Assembly (NCBI GenBank): GCA_022572485.1
Contig: JACZVU010000048.1
Span: 1-15,862, forward strand
Origin: Myxococcales bacterium
Lineage (GTDB): Bacteria > Myxococcota_A > UBA9160 > SMWR01
Direction: 5' to 3'
Length of the DNA: 15,862 bases
A model generated the notes under the pieces. It was not told the DNA's origin. It did not search any database and saw nothing but the letters and a program-made list of their open reading frames with translations. The first letter of the stretch is position 1. Each line of letters starts with the position of its first letter. Of the stretch, positions 1-8,201 are shown piece after piece. The translations under genes and the position numbers were made by a program.

Positions 1-80
1 CTCGTAGCCAGAGCGCCAACTCGTAGCAGAGCGCATCATCCCGTCGCAGAGTGCATGCACTCGTCGCAGAACGCGGAAAA
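1..80. repeat. Degenerate short tandem repeat, about 20 bp per unit
   Basis: Four imperfect copies of a unit close to CTCGTMGCAGARYGC plus 4-6 variable bases begin at 1, 20, 41 and 60, so the steps are 19, 21 and 19 bp. A fifth, weaker copy starts at 81 and overlaps the stop codon of the Yip1-type gene. The array touches the left edge and may continue beyond it. It lies just 3' of a minus-strand gene. No hairpin or protein-coding reading is evident, and its function is unknown. Confidence 0.6.
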
Positions 81-677
81 TCAGGGCAGAACGACCGGGG
101 GCTCGCGCATCCCCTCGTGCATCTCGGGCGACTCGGTGATCGAGGACGCCACGGCGAAGATCAGCAGCTGACTGGCGAGTAGCGGAATCGCGCAGACTCC
201 GATCGCACGCCAGGAACTCGTGTAGGAAAGCGCGTGCCGGACCGCCGTAACCGTGGCCACGAGTACCCACACCATCGCCACGAAAAAGACCAACACGCGC
301 AGTTCGGGGACGACCCCCAGCAGCTTCACGACACCCGGTGCATTGGCAAATCCCATGGCTCGCAGCAACGCGCCGAAATCTGCCTTCGTCGCGGGCTCGG
401 GCAGCAGCTTCGCGCCGATCAGGTAGATCACGTAGGCGAACAGCAACCATCCGAGGAGTGCAGCCAGCAGCCCTCCGAAGAGCATCGAAAACGGCGCGCC
501 CGGAAAATTAATGCCACCTGCGAAAGCGGCGAGCAAGACGACGCTGGCCGCCGGCAAGGTGGCCGTCTTGTCCGCTCCGACCTCTGCGTAGAGACGCGGA
601 TCGAGCTGAGCCGCTCGGATCATTCGGTTGATCAGGACAGGGCCGGCGGGCGGCGGGCGTTTGAAGAAATCCGACAT
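81..677 (-). CDS. Yip1-type integral membrane protein
   Basis: This 198-residue protein has a short polar N-terminus and four hydrophobic segments at roughly residues 42-58, 64-90, 126-146 and 157-177, ending in a short proline-rich tail. The stretch at about 105-125 (RAMGFANAPGVVKLLGVVPEL), followed by a helix containing VWVLVATVTAVRHAL, is the pattern seen in bacterial Yip1 (PF04893) proteins. Their biochemical role is generally unknown; an inner-membrane location is inferred. The ATG has no obvious Shine-Dalgarno sequence. The gene is the last of three minus-strand genes, 114 bp after the PilZ gene, with a perfect hairpin in that gap. The family call rests on pattern memory; the membrane topology is clear from the sequence. 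Confidence 0.8.
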   Translation of the reverse strand: MSDFFKRPPPAGPVLINRMIRAAQLDPRLYAEVGADKTATLPAASVVLLAAFAGGINFPGAPFSMLFGGLLAALLGWLLFAYVIYLIGAKLLPEPATKADFGALLRAMGFANAPGVVKLLGVVPELRVLVFFVAMVWVLVATVTAVRHALSYTSSWRAIGVCAIPLLASQLLIFAVASSITESPEMHEGMREPPVVLP

Positions 678-690
678 GGGCCGGACTCTA

Positions 691-711
691 GCCCGCTTTG
701 ACGAAGCGGGC
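691..711. other. Perfect inverted repeat between two genes
   Basis: The sequence shows an 8-bp perfect stem (GCCCGCTT / AAGCGGGC) with a 5-nt loop. It sits 14 bp upstream of the Yip1-type start codon and 80 bp downstream of the PilZ stop, both on the minus strand. There is no T-tract on either side, so it is not a classical intrinsic terminator. It could limit read-through from the PilZ gene or act on the mRNA near the start codon. Confidence 0.4.
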
Positions 712-791
712 GCCCCTGCGTATGCCTGAGAATCACCCCCATAACAGCAGCGCCGCTCCGGCTCGGCTTAGACGCAGCCCAGCAATCGGGC

Positions 792-1418
792 TCAGCTCGA
801 ACCCAAGATGCGCTTCAGCTGTTGCCGCTGAATCTCGAGAGTCATTCGCGTCAAGCCGTTCTGAAGGTCTCTTCCTTCCGCGGTGTCGAAAACGCCGAGC
901 AATCCGTAGCGGATTTTCCCAGCGTCGAGCGCGTGGACGGATTGGACCTCCACCGGGCCGACATATTCTTCATCCCCATAGCGAATCACGATTTCGAGGC
1001 ACCGCCCGACGTGGTATTTCCGGGTGGAAATCACGGAGAGGCCCGACAGGCTCACATCCTGAATGAGACAGCCGTCCTCGTCTTCGAGGCTCGCCCTCAA
1101 AGCGGCACCGCTGGTCGATACGCGATCTTCTTCGCGAGTCCTCGCAGAAACGGCGTCACCAATGAATTTCAGGGTTAACACGAAGAGCGTCCCCTCGCTC
1201 GATTGCGCCTCGACCAAAACCCGCTGCTGGAGAAAATCCCTGGCCTTGTTGTAATAGACCCACTTTTCTTCGCCGATTTCGACGGCGTGATGGCGGATTT
1301 CAAAGGTGAGCGTCCACCCGTTGTCTCGAATTTCCCGAACGATACCCGGCTGGAGCAAACGCCCTCTCGATGGAGAGTCGAATCGCAGAAAGACCTGGCT
1401 ACCTTCCTTCAGCGCCAT
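792..1418 (-). CDS. YcgR-like PilZ-domain protein, predicted c-di-GMP effector
   Basis: This 208-residue soluble protein has an N-terminal beta-rich flagellar-brake-like domain (about residues 1-90) and a C-terminal PilZ domain (about 92-205). The c-di-GMP-binding signature is intact: RxxxR at R95-R99 and DxSxxG at D121-S123-G126. Known proteins of this build bind c-di-GMP and alter motility or export machinery; the target here is unknown and no flagellar gene is in the window. The ATG follows a strong ribosome-binding site (AGGAG, 5-nt spacing). It lies 144 bp downstream of the histidine kinase on the same strand, so co-transcription is possible. The GGDEF/EAL protein at 8777-11992 could supply or remove its ligand, which is an inference from the shared chemistry. 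Confidence 0.85.
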   Translation of the reverse strand: MALKEGSQVFLRFDSPSRGRLLQPGIVREIRDNGWTLTFEIRHHAVEIGEEKWVYYNKARDFLQQRVLVEAQSSEGTLFVLTLKFIGDAVSARTREEDRVSTSGAALRASLEDEDGCLIQDVSLSGLSVISTRKYHVGRCLEIVIRYGDEEYVGPVEVQSVHALDAGKIRYGLLGVFDTAEGRDLQNGLTRMTLEIQRQQLKRILGSS

Positions 1419-1562
1419 CCCCTCTCCTCTTTTCGCCGCTGCGAAGACACTCTCACCTTTCCATCGGCCAGCTACTCAATTGGATTTAGCACTGATGATT
1501 TGAATTGGAAGGTACGTTCTAATCGAGGCAGCAGGTAATCGGACCGAGTGTGGGCGATAATC

Positions 1563-3662
1563 TCAGCTGGTCGAAGGATGGTCACCATCGATGATGCGCC
1601 GAATTTTCTGGAGCAGGGTTGCGGGCTCGAAAGGTTTATGTAAAAAAGCATCGAGCCCCTTGTCGATGAAGTGCCACGCAGCCCGCTCTTCGGAGTAGCC
1701 GCTGATCAGCATGATGCGCGCATCGGGTCGAATACGGCGAATCTCGTCGAAAGCGTCCTCGCCGCCAATGTCTGGCATGGTCCGATCGAGCACCACGGCG
1801 CGGATTTCATCCGCGTGACGTCGGAAGAGATCTACCGCCTCGCGGCCACCGCTCGCGAGCAGCACCGTGAGCCCCGCTCGGCGGAGAGTCGCATCCAACA
1901 GGTCTCGCACACCCTCGTCGTCGTCCACGACCAGCACCATTCCGCTACTGCGCCATTCTTCGACCCGTGTCACTCGAGGTTCGGGGGCAGCCGCGACTCG
2001 CTTTGCTGCTGGAAAGAGTACGCAAAACCGCGTACCGCGCCCCGGTTCGCTGTCGATTTCAATCATCCCATCGTGGCTCCGCACGATACCGAGGACAGCA
2101 GCAAGGCCCAAACCACGCCCGGTGAACTTGGTCGTGAAGAACGGATCGAAGATCTTTGACTGCGTCTCAGCATCCATGCCGCAACCGTCATCGATGACTT
2201 CGAAAAACACGTATTTCCGCGCTTTCGGTTCAAAATCACCCACAACGAAGCTGCGATCCAGCTTCTCAGCCTCAACGACGCCGGTTCGAAGCGTGATCCG
2301 CCCCGCCCCCTCTCGAACCGCCTCGGTCGCATTGGTGATCAGGTTCATCACCACCTGAGAGAGCTGGGTGACATCCGCTTCCACAGAGGGCAGATCGTCC
2401 GAAAGGTCGTAGACCAGTGCCGCCTTACCCGAGACGGCACCCTCGAACAACTGTCCCATCTCCTTCACGAGTCGAGAGACCGAAACGGGTTCGACCAAAA
2501 TGGGATCTTGACCCAAATAAGCGAGCATCTGCCTGGTGAGTGCTGCGGCCCGCTTGGCTGCTTGATAGATCTGCTCGATCCGCGGCCGAACGGGCGAATC
2601 GGGGGGCAGATCGAGTAGCGCGAGCTGCGCATCGCCGAGGATCGGTGTCAGCAGGTTGTTGAAGTCGTGCGTGATGCCTCCGGCCATCACCCCCAGGCTC
2701 TCGAGCCTCTGGGCCTCTTGCATCTTCCGAGCAAGTTCGAGTCGCTCTTCTTCTCTTTGAACCTCCTGCGAAATATCCCGTGACACCTCGATCATTCTGA
2801 ACTCGCCGCTGGCCATCTCGTACCATGTGCCAATCGTCGAAAACCAAATCCATGACCCGTTCTTATGTTGAAAGCGGTAGGGAGGGTAGTGAATTATGTC
2901 TCCGGGTTCACCTGTTTTATTTTCGAAGTACGTTAGGATGTGTTCGCGATCGTCCGGATGGATGAATTCGTAAAACGTAACGTATCTCTTTCCGATCAAG
3001 TCCTCATCGGTGTACCCCGTCAAGGATTCGATCGACGCACTTGCAAAAATAATCTCACCCGCAGAATTGACCTCGATGATCATGTCGCGGCTGACATCGG
3101 TTACGATTCGGTAGAGATCCTCGCTCTCCCGTTGGTCTCGACGCGCGCACACGACATCCGTCACATCGCGACAAACCGAAATAACACACGGGGAACCATC
3201 AACCTGCTCGAAGGGCGTCGAAACACCTTCGAACCAACGCCACGAGTCATCGGGAAAGCGCAGTCGAAAGCGACTTCTCGTCTCCTGCCTCGACTCAATC
3301 CCCTCGCGGAAGGCCTCAAAAAGCGGCCGTCGATCTTCCGGGTGCAGGGAATCGAGGATCCCGCTCTCTTCCAGAGTCTTCCCCAGAATCTCATCGAGAG
3401 GGCGGGAAACGAGCGGCGAACAGCTCGGGCTCAAAAAGAGCAGCCGCCCCGCGCTGTCGAACTCGAGAGTCAGATCCGAAGAATTCCCGACGAGCGCGCA
3501 GTAGCGGATCTCGGCATTGCGCAATTCAGCGGTCTGCCCGGCGAGCTCCTGTCGAAGCTTGTCGAGTTCGCCAATCAATTCCGACCGGCCTTTCTCCTTG
3601 TCGCCGCGCAAGCGGGGGCACCCTCCCGGTGACAGGCGAGGCAGAGCACCCCACCTGACCAT
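1563..3662 (-). CDS. Hybrid PAS-PAS sensor histidine kinase with C-terminal receiver
   Basis: This 699-residue protein has no membrane segment, so a cytoplasmic sensor is predicted. After a short coiled-coil stretch (about 25-55) come two PAS/PAC domains (about 52-170 and 180-300). The dimerisation/phosphoacceptor domain contains THDFNNLLTP, with the likely phosphorylated His332. The ATPase domain shows the N box (N440-N444), DDGCGM (491-496) and GRGLGL (515-520). The C-terminal receiver (about 574-695) has acidic residues at 580-582, phosphoacceptor Asp626, Ser654 in the Thr/Ser position and Lys676, so all catalytic positions are present. The start is supported by GGGAG 7 nt upstream of the ATG. 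No output regulator is adjacent. Signal and phosphorelay partner cannot be read from the sequence; the PilZ gene downstream is the only hint of output. Confidence 0.92.
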   Translation of the reverse strand: MVRWGALPRLSPGGCPRLRGDKEKGRSELIGELDKLRQELAGQTAELRNAEIRYCALVGNSSDLTLEFDSAGRLLFLSPSCSPLVSRPLDEILGKTLEESGILDSLHPEDRRPLFEAFREGIESRQETRSRFRLRFPDDSWRWFEGVSTPFEQVDGSPCVISVCRDVTDVVCARRDQRESEDLYRIVTDVSRDMIIEVNSAGEIIFASASIESLTGYTDEDLIGKRYVTFYEFIHPDDREHILTYFENKTGEPGDIIHYPPYRFQHKNGSWIWFSTIGTWYEMASGEFRMIEVSRDISQEVQREEERLELARKMQEAQRLESLGVMAGGITHDFNNLLTPILGDAQLALLDLPPDSPVRPRIEQIYQAAKRAAALTRQMLAYLGQDPILVEPVSVSRLVKEMGQLFEGAVSGKAALVYDLSDDLPSVEADVTQLSQVVMNLITNATEAVREGAGRITLRTGVVEAEKLDRSFVVGDFEPKARKYVFFEVIDDGCGMDAETQSKIFDPFFTTKFTGRGLGLAAVLGIVRSHDGMIEIDSEPGRGTRFCVLFPAAKRVAAAPEPRVTRVEEWRSSGMVLVVDDDEGVRDLLDATLRRAGLTVLLASGGREAVDLFRRHADEIRAVVLDRTMPDIGGEDAFDEIRRIRPDARIMLISGYSEERAAWHFIDKGLDAFLHKPFEPATLLQKIRRIIDGDHPSTS

Positions 3663-3710
3663 CCCTCATCTCCCGGTATAAGCCCGCGAGGCGTGCGGTT
3701 ACAAGAAGTA

Positions 3711-3850
3711 TTTGGACCCACGGGCGGCCTTTGTTGGGGAGCCCGCGGCGATCGCAGCGCGGCGAGTACCCCGCGGGGAATAGGGTTATCTTCCCTTAAG
3801 CACTGCTGTATGAGATGATGAAATAGAGGTGTTTTGGACCCACTGACGGC
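3711..3850. repeat. 18-bp imperfect direct repeat pair
   Basis: TTTGGACCCACGGGCGGC at 3711-3728 recurs as TTTGGACCCACTGACGGC at 3833-3850, matching at 16 of 18 positions, with starts 122 bp apart. Between them lies a 10-bp palindrome CCCCGCGGGG (3769-3778). The pair sits in the gap between divergently oriented genes. It could be a duplicated regulatory site or a recombination scar; nothing in the sequence decides this. Confidence 0.5.
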
Positions 3851-4122
3851 GCCCAGTCAGCATGAGGAACCTCCCTCCAACTGCCGCCGGACTCCGGGAA
3901 CGAACCTCGCGGGATGAGGTACCGTGGGAAAACCTCGAAGTAGAGCGGAGTTCCGCCACGGAAACCATCGAATGCCGGTTTGCCACGCCAGATCGGTGCG
4001 TTCTCGCAATCCCGCATCCCGGTGTCGAACGTAACCTGAACCGAGGTGTCGTTGCTTGACCGCTCGCTGATCACTTCCTGATCGGAACCTGATCTGCTGG
4101 TATCGCCCCAACGCGCTGAAGT
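3796..4122 (-). pseudogene. Possible small gene or C-terminal remnant of unknown protein
   Basis: A minus-strand frame stays open from just after a TGA at 4123-4125 to a TAA at 3796-3798. The only plausible start is GTG at 4074 (92 residues), with a poorly spaced AGGA before it. Codons favour G/C in the third position, and the protein reads sensibly (for example VTFDTGMRDCENAPIW and GGTPLYFEVFPRYLIP), with no domain I recognise. It may be the tail of a lost larger gene or a chance frame. It overlaps the CTGATC repeats upstream of the regulator at 4184, which argues that at least its 5' part is regulatory rather than coding. Confidence 0.25.
4067..4094 (+). promoter_or_regulatory. Three 11-bp-spaced CTGATC repeats, candidate operator
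   Basis: CTGATC occurs at 4067, 4078 and 4089, exactly one helical turn (11 bp) apart, and an imperfect copy TTGACC falls on the same register at 4056. A possible -10 element TATGAT lies at 4129-4134 with no matching -35, as expected for an activator-dependent promoter. The array ends 89 bp before the GTG of a regulator whose N-terminus is an OmpR/PhoB-class winged helix. Members of that class characteristically bind direct repeats with 11-bp periodicity. Autoregulation is inferred. The 3' end of the array lies about 47 bp upstream of the expected start point. Confidence 0.45.
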
Positions 4123-4183
4123 TCAATCTATGATGGAAACGGATGCCACGGACCATTGAGGTGAAAGTGTTGCGGAGTTTCGT

Positions 4184-7100
4184 GTGGCCTCGCTCGAGAG
4201 CCTGATTCCCGAATTCGTAGGTACCGTGTATCGCTTCGGTGCTTTTGAACTCGATCCCGGACTCTACGTACTGCGCCAAGACGGGTCGGATCTCGATGTC
4301 CAACCCAAGGTGCTCGATCTCCTGCTCTACCTGGTCGCTCGACGCGACCGTGTCGTACCCAAAGAAGAAATCCTAGAAGCACTCTGGCCGGGGATCGCGG
4401 CGACGGACGACGTTTTGAGTCGCGCGATCCACGCCGCACGCCAGGCGGTCGGAGACGATGGCGGACAACAGAGCGTCATTCAAACCATGCGGCGCCGCGG
4501 TTTCCGCTTCATAGCCGCGGTCGACCCGAGCGACTCGCGGCAACCCGCTCCGAGGCGCACAACCACGGAGGCCCGGTCCATCCGACAAGGTTCTGTGTTC
4601 GTCGGTCGCGAGCACGAATTGAAACGTCTCGAAGAAGCCCTGGATGACGCCCATCAAAATCTCGGGCGCATCGTGTTCGTCTCTAGCGAAGCGGGTGGAG
4701 GCAAAACCCGCCTGCTCGAAGAATTCACCCAGCAGGTGGCAGCGACTCACCTTTCGGTTTACTCAAGTTGGTGCTGGGAAGGCGAAGGGGCTCAGCCTTA
4801 TTGGCCTTGGGTACAGATCCTGCGCGCGCTGATCGCGACCCGAAGCCCCGAAGAACTCCGCGAACAGATGGGTGCTCGCGCACTCGATATCGCGCGAGTC
4901 ATTCCGAGCTTACGCGAGAAGCTTCCGGAGCTTCCAGAACCCCCGCCCGTACAATCGGATCAGGAGCGCTTTCGCCTCTTCGACAGCATCACTTGCTTCC
5001 TGCGTTGCGTGGCCAGTAACAGCGGCACCCAGATTCTAATTCTAGATGACCTTCAATGGGCTGATGCCCCGTCCCTACGTCTGATCGAATTTCTCGCGCA
5101 CGAACTGGTCGACGCACCGATCCTCGTATTGGGTGCCTACCGAGAAGATGAGGTCGAACATCCGCTCTCGGAGACGCTGGGCGTTCTGGCGCGCCGTTCC
5201 ATATTCGAGCAGCTATCCCTCAAAAGGCTTACATCGACAGAAATCGTCCAGCTACTCCGGGTGGATGGCGGCGGTGAACCATCCGACGAACTCACCTCAG
5301 CCGTAGTCGAGAAGACCGACGGCAACCCTTTTCTGGTGACCGAAATCGCCCAGCTCATCAAGAGTCAGCCCGACGCATTCAAGGCCGGCATAAAGGGCGC
5401 TGGCACCTTCTCCCTGCCTCAGGGCGTAACTGCCGTCGTTCAGCGCCGCTTGGCGATGTTACCGCCAAAGGCCCACCGGGTGCTTGCGGTCGCGACTGTG
5501 ATCGGCCAGGAGTTTTCACGGGAGGTTCTCGTTCAGGCACTCGAAGCAGAGTTGAGACTCGAACCCCTGGCGGAGGCGCTCCGCTCGAACATCGTAAGCG
5601 AGGTACCCCAGACATTGGGTCACTACCGCTTTACCCACGCTCTCGTTCACGAGGTTCTTTATGAAGAAATCGAAACCTCAGAGAGAGCCCTGATCCATCG
5701 CCACGTCGCCCAAGTCCTCGAGCAGATGCAGCGAATGAACTCCACCTCGAACCTCGCGGAGATCGCATTCCATTATACAGAGGGTGCGAACCCCGACGAT
5801 TTCGAAAAGGCCATCTTTTTTGCGAGACGAGCGGGGGAACATGCCGTTGATCAATTCGCATGGGAGGAGGCTTCGACCTATTTTCAGGATGCGCTGAAGA
5901 TGCTCGAGCAGCGCGAAGCTCGGACCGCAAACGAACGCTGCCAACTTCTGTTGGCTACGGCCGAATCCGAGCGCCGAGCAGGAAACCTGACCCGCGCCCG
6001 CGAGGCGTGTACGCACGCGGCAGAGCTTGCGCGCCAATTCGAGCTGCCCGAGATCCTCGGGCGTGCCGCACTGGGCGTGAAAACACCCTTTGACATTCTG
6101 TCCGGAAGCGTCGACACGGTCGAAGTCTCTCTGCTCGAAGATGCCCTTCGCTTCCACACAGAACCCCAGAGCCTGATCCGCGCGAGATTGCTCGGCCGAC
6201 TCGCGATCGCAAAATATTGGAGCGACGATTCAGAACCCGGCCCCGCGTTGACCGAAGAGGCCATCAGCATCGCTCGCAATAGCGGCGATCCCTCGGCACT
6301 CGCGGAAGCGTTGGCCGCACAAATATATGTCGTTTCCCGCCCGTTCCTCATCGATCGCCAACCCGATCTCGAAAACGAGATCGTTCGCCTCGCATACGAA
6401 TCAGGTGATCAAAACCTCATCTTCCTGGCTCTGCTTTACCGCAGCGAAGAACTGCTGTTGCGCGGAGATGCTCAGGGAATGAACCGCGACCTGTCCGAGC
6501 TTGCACGGGTTGCGGAAGAGTTACGTCAGCCTCCTGAACGAGAGTTCGTGAAGATGATCCGGGCTACCCAGCTCCTCGTCCAGGGTCAGGTGACTGAATC
6601 AGCAGCAGTCGGCAGAGAAGCACTGGATCTCGGTGCGCTGGGCGGCGACCTCTCTTACCAGCTGACGCGCACGCTCCATCGCTATGGCGTGTTCCATGAA
6701 CAACTGAAGCTCGAGAAGCTGGAAGACGAAATCAGACACCTCGCCGAAACCCTTCGCCCCGGAAGCCTGTGGTTCTGTGCTCTCGCGAACCTCTGCGGCC
6801 ACATTGGAAAGGAAGAAGAGTCGCGAAATCTATTCGACTCACTTGCCGCCAGAGAATTTTCAGACGTCAACCCGGACTTCGGCTGGGCGGCGAGCATCCA
6901 TCACCTTGCGGAAACGTGCGTGCGTATGCGGGATTCCAAACGCGCAGCCGTACTCTACCGTCAGTTGCGGCCCTATGATGGCTGCTTCGTCGTGTTCGGT
7001 TGGATCGCGTTTCACGGCCCGGCTTCTCGATATCTCGCGCTCCTCGCAGCAACAGCGGGGCGCGATCGCGACGCGATCGGCCATTTCGAAGATGCAATCA

Positions 7101-7294
7101 ATTCCTGCCAAACGCTGGGTGCGAGGCTCTGGGCAGCGCGCGTTCAGTGCGATTACGCGAGATTCCTGGTGGAACGCAATCGGCCGGAAGACCGGGAAAA
7201 GGCACTCGGGTTGAAGCAGCGCGCCGCAAACGAGGCTGAAAAGATGGACTCCGCCAGGCTCAAAGCCGAAGTCGATTCGCTCACACCATCCTGA
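4184..7294 (+). CDS. Winged-helix/ATPase/TPR transcriptional regulator
   Basis: This 1036-residue cytoplasmic protein starts at GTG 4184, with CGGAG 6 nt upstream and an in-frame stop 27 bp upstream. Residues about 15-112 form an OmpR/CadC-type DNA-binding winged helix (VQPKVLDLLLYLVARRDRVVPKEEIL, then RRRGFRF). Residues about 138-330 form a STAND/AAA_16-type ATPase: FVGREHEL entry motif, Walker A around K174-T175, Walker B LILDDLQWAD (285-294), and GAYREDE (317-323). From about 530 to the end it is helical repeats of TPR type. The first Walker A glycine, usually GEAGxGKT, is Ser168 here. In the family, such proteins are nucleotide-driven switches that oligomerise on a ligand sensed by the C-terminal repeats. 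The target genes are not evident; the 11-bp repeats upstream suggest self-control. It converges on the protease gene, 65 bp away. Confidence 0.88.
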   Translation: MASLESLIPEFVGTVYRFGAFELDPGLYVLRQDGSDLDVQPKVLDLLLYLVARRDRVVPKEEILEALWPGIAATDDVLSRAIHAARQAVGDDGGQQSVIQTMRRRGFRFIAAVDPSDSRQPAPRRTTTEARSIRQGSVFVGREHELKRLEEALDDAHQNLGRIVFVSSEAGGGKTRLLEEFTQQVAATHLSVYSSWCWEGEGAQPYWPWVQILRALIATRSPEELREQMGARALDIARVIPSLREKLPELPEPPPVQSDQERFRLFDSITCFLRCVASNSGTQILILDDLQWADAPSLRLIEFLAHELVDAPILVLGAYREDEVEHPLSETLGVLARRSIFEQLSLKRLTSTEIVQLLRVDGGGEPSDELTSAVVEKTDGNPFLVTEIAQLIKSQPDAFKAGIKGAGTFSLPQGVTAVVQRRLAMLPPKAHRVLAVATVIGQEFSREVLVQALEAELRLEPLAEALRSNIVSEVPQTLGHYRFTHALVHEVLYEEIETSERALIHRHVAQVLEQMQRMNSTSNLAEIAFHYTEGANPDDFEKAIFFARRAGEHAVDQFAWEEASTYFQDALKMLEQREARTANERCQLLLATAESERRAGNLTRAREACTHAAELARQFELPEILGRAALGVKTPFDILSGSVDTVEVSLLEDALRFHTEPQSLIRARLLGRLAIAKYWSDDSEPGPALTEEAISIARNSGDPSALAEALAAQIYVVSRPFLIDRQPDLENEIVRLAYESGDQNLIFLALLYRSEELLLRGDAQGMNRDLSELARVAEELRQPPEREFVKMIRATQLLVQGQVTESAAVGREALDLGALGGDLSYQLTRTLHRYGVFHEQLKLEKLEDEIRHLAETLRPGSLWFCALANLCGHIGKEEESRNLFDSLAAREFSDVNPDFGWAASIHHLAETCVRMRDSKRAAVLYRQLRPYDGCFVVFGWIAFHGPASRYLALLAATAGRDRDAIGHFEDAINSCQTLGARLWAARVQCDYARFLVERNRPEDREKALGLKQRAANEAEKMDSARLKAEVDSLTPS

Positions 7295-7359
7295 CCTGAA
7301 ATACGGTCGCGTAAGATGATCCATCGATTCGACAGCCGATCAAGCCGTTCAGAACGTCG

Positions 7360-8142
7360 TCAGTCTGGCAGGACGTTTGTGATGGAATGAATGAATTGGC
7401 GGTAGCGAGCGAGATCCGCAATGAATGTTCGGTTTCCATACGCAGCTGAACGAGCTGGTTGACCGAAGTGGCTATCCACGGCCAGAATGATTCCGACAAG
7501 TTGCCACTGCCCTTCGAGGTGAGCAAATGAGGCTCCACCGGAATCTCCGTGCGCGGCATGGGCCTCATGCGCGGTCTTCGCAATCGAAAAGCGGGTCGCA
7601 AACGAGTCTGTGTTCCCGACCGATTGGTCGTGCAGATACTCGTGCACGGTGCTCGTACCCCAACGCTTGAGTGAAGGCGCCTGCCAGGAAAAGCCGACAC
7701 GGCCTCGCCCGGCCGTCTTTTCGCCGCGGCCCAACCCACTCCCGATCATGACGATCGGGCTTCCAATGGGAGGCGACTCGGCAGATATTTTCAATGAAGG
7801 CAAATCCGGCTCTGGATCGATCCGAAAGAGGATCAAATCCGCCGCGGTCTGATCAGGATTGAACACTCTCTCTCGCGAATTCATATCCGCCACGTACATC
7901 GTTCCTTCGAGATTGACATTCGAAACGCCTACGTGAGCGGCGGTGAGTACCCACCCGCGCCCCAGATAGACCGCGGTCCAACCATTGCACACACCGACAT
8001 TGTCCCAACCCGGGTCGTCAACAGGCACTTCGGAATTGAGCGCACCCTCTTCGTGCTCGATGACGAGCCCGACAGCTACGTTCGCTGAAAGAACGATCAG
8101 CGCCAGGTTCAGAGCGACAACACCGAAAAACCTGAATTTCAT
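7360..8142 (-). CDS. Exported trypsin-like serine protease
   Basis: This 260-residue protein opens with a signal peptide (MKFRFFGVVALNLALIVLSA, cleavage probably near residues 23-26) and carries an S1-family catalytic triad: His70 in LTAAH, Asp102 in TAADLILFRID, and Ser201 in GDSGG. Length is usual for a single-domain secreted trypsin-like enzyme. A longer frame reaches GTG 8241, but the added 33 residues are arginine-rich, would bury the signal peptide, and overlap the DsrE-like frame upstream, so ATG 8142 is preferred despite a weak ribosome-binding site. The expected location is periplasm or outside the cell. Only one Cys (Cys52) remains after the signal peptide, so no intrachain disulfide can form, unlike most eukaryotic trypsins. 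The substrate is unknown. It lies 59 bp downstream of the DsrE-like frame on the same strand. Confidence 0.85.
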   Translation of the reverse strand: MKFRFFGVVALNLALIVLSANVAVGLVIEHEEGALNSEVPVDDPGWDNVGVCNGWTAVYLGRGWVLTAAHVGVSNVNLEGTMYVADMNSRERVFNPDQTAADLILFRIDPEPDLPSLKISAESPPIGSPIVMIGSGLGRGEKTAGRGRVGFSWQAPSLKRWGTSTVHEYLHDQSVGNTDSFATRFSIAKTAHEAHAAHGDSGGASFAHLEGQWQLVGIILAVDSHFGQPARSAAYGNRTFIADLARYRQFIHSITNVLPD

Positions 8143-8201
8143 GGATACCGGAATATTAGAACTCCGCCTGCGAAGGTCATGGGAGGCAATTCGCAGCCCG
8201 C

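Noticed and set aside
2940..3632. Plus-strand open frame of 230 codons opposite the histidine kinase
   Set aside because: It lies opposite the PAS domains of a clearly real gene and shows no family motif.
3675..3704. Minus-strand promoter TTGTAA-18 bp-TATACC for the histidine kinase
   Set aside because: The -10 would sit 12 bp before the start codon and overlap the ribosome-binding site, so a usable transcript could not begin there.
6860..7324. Minus-strand open frame of 154 codons at the end of the regulator
   Set aside because: It overlaps the TPR-like coding region on the other strand, and its sequence shows no domain or ribosome-binding site.
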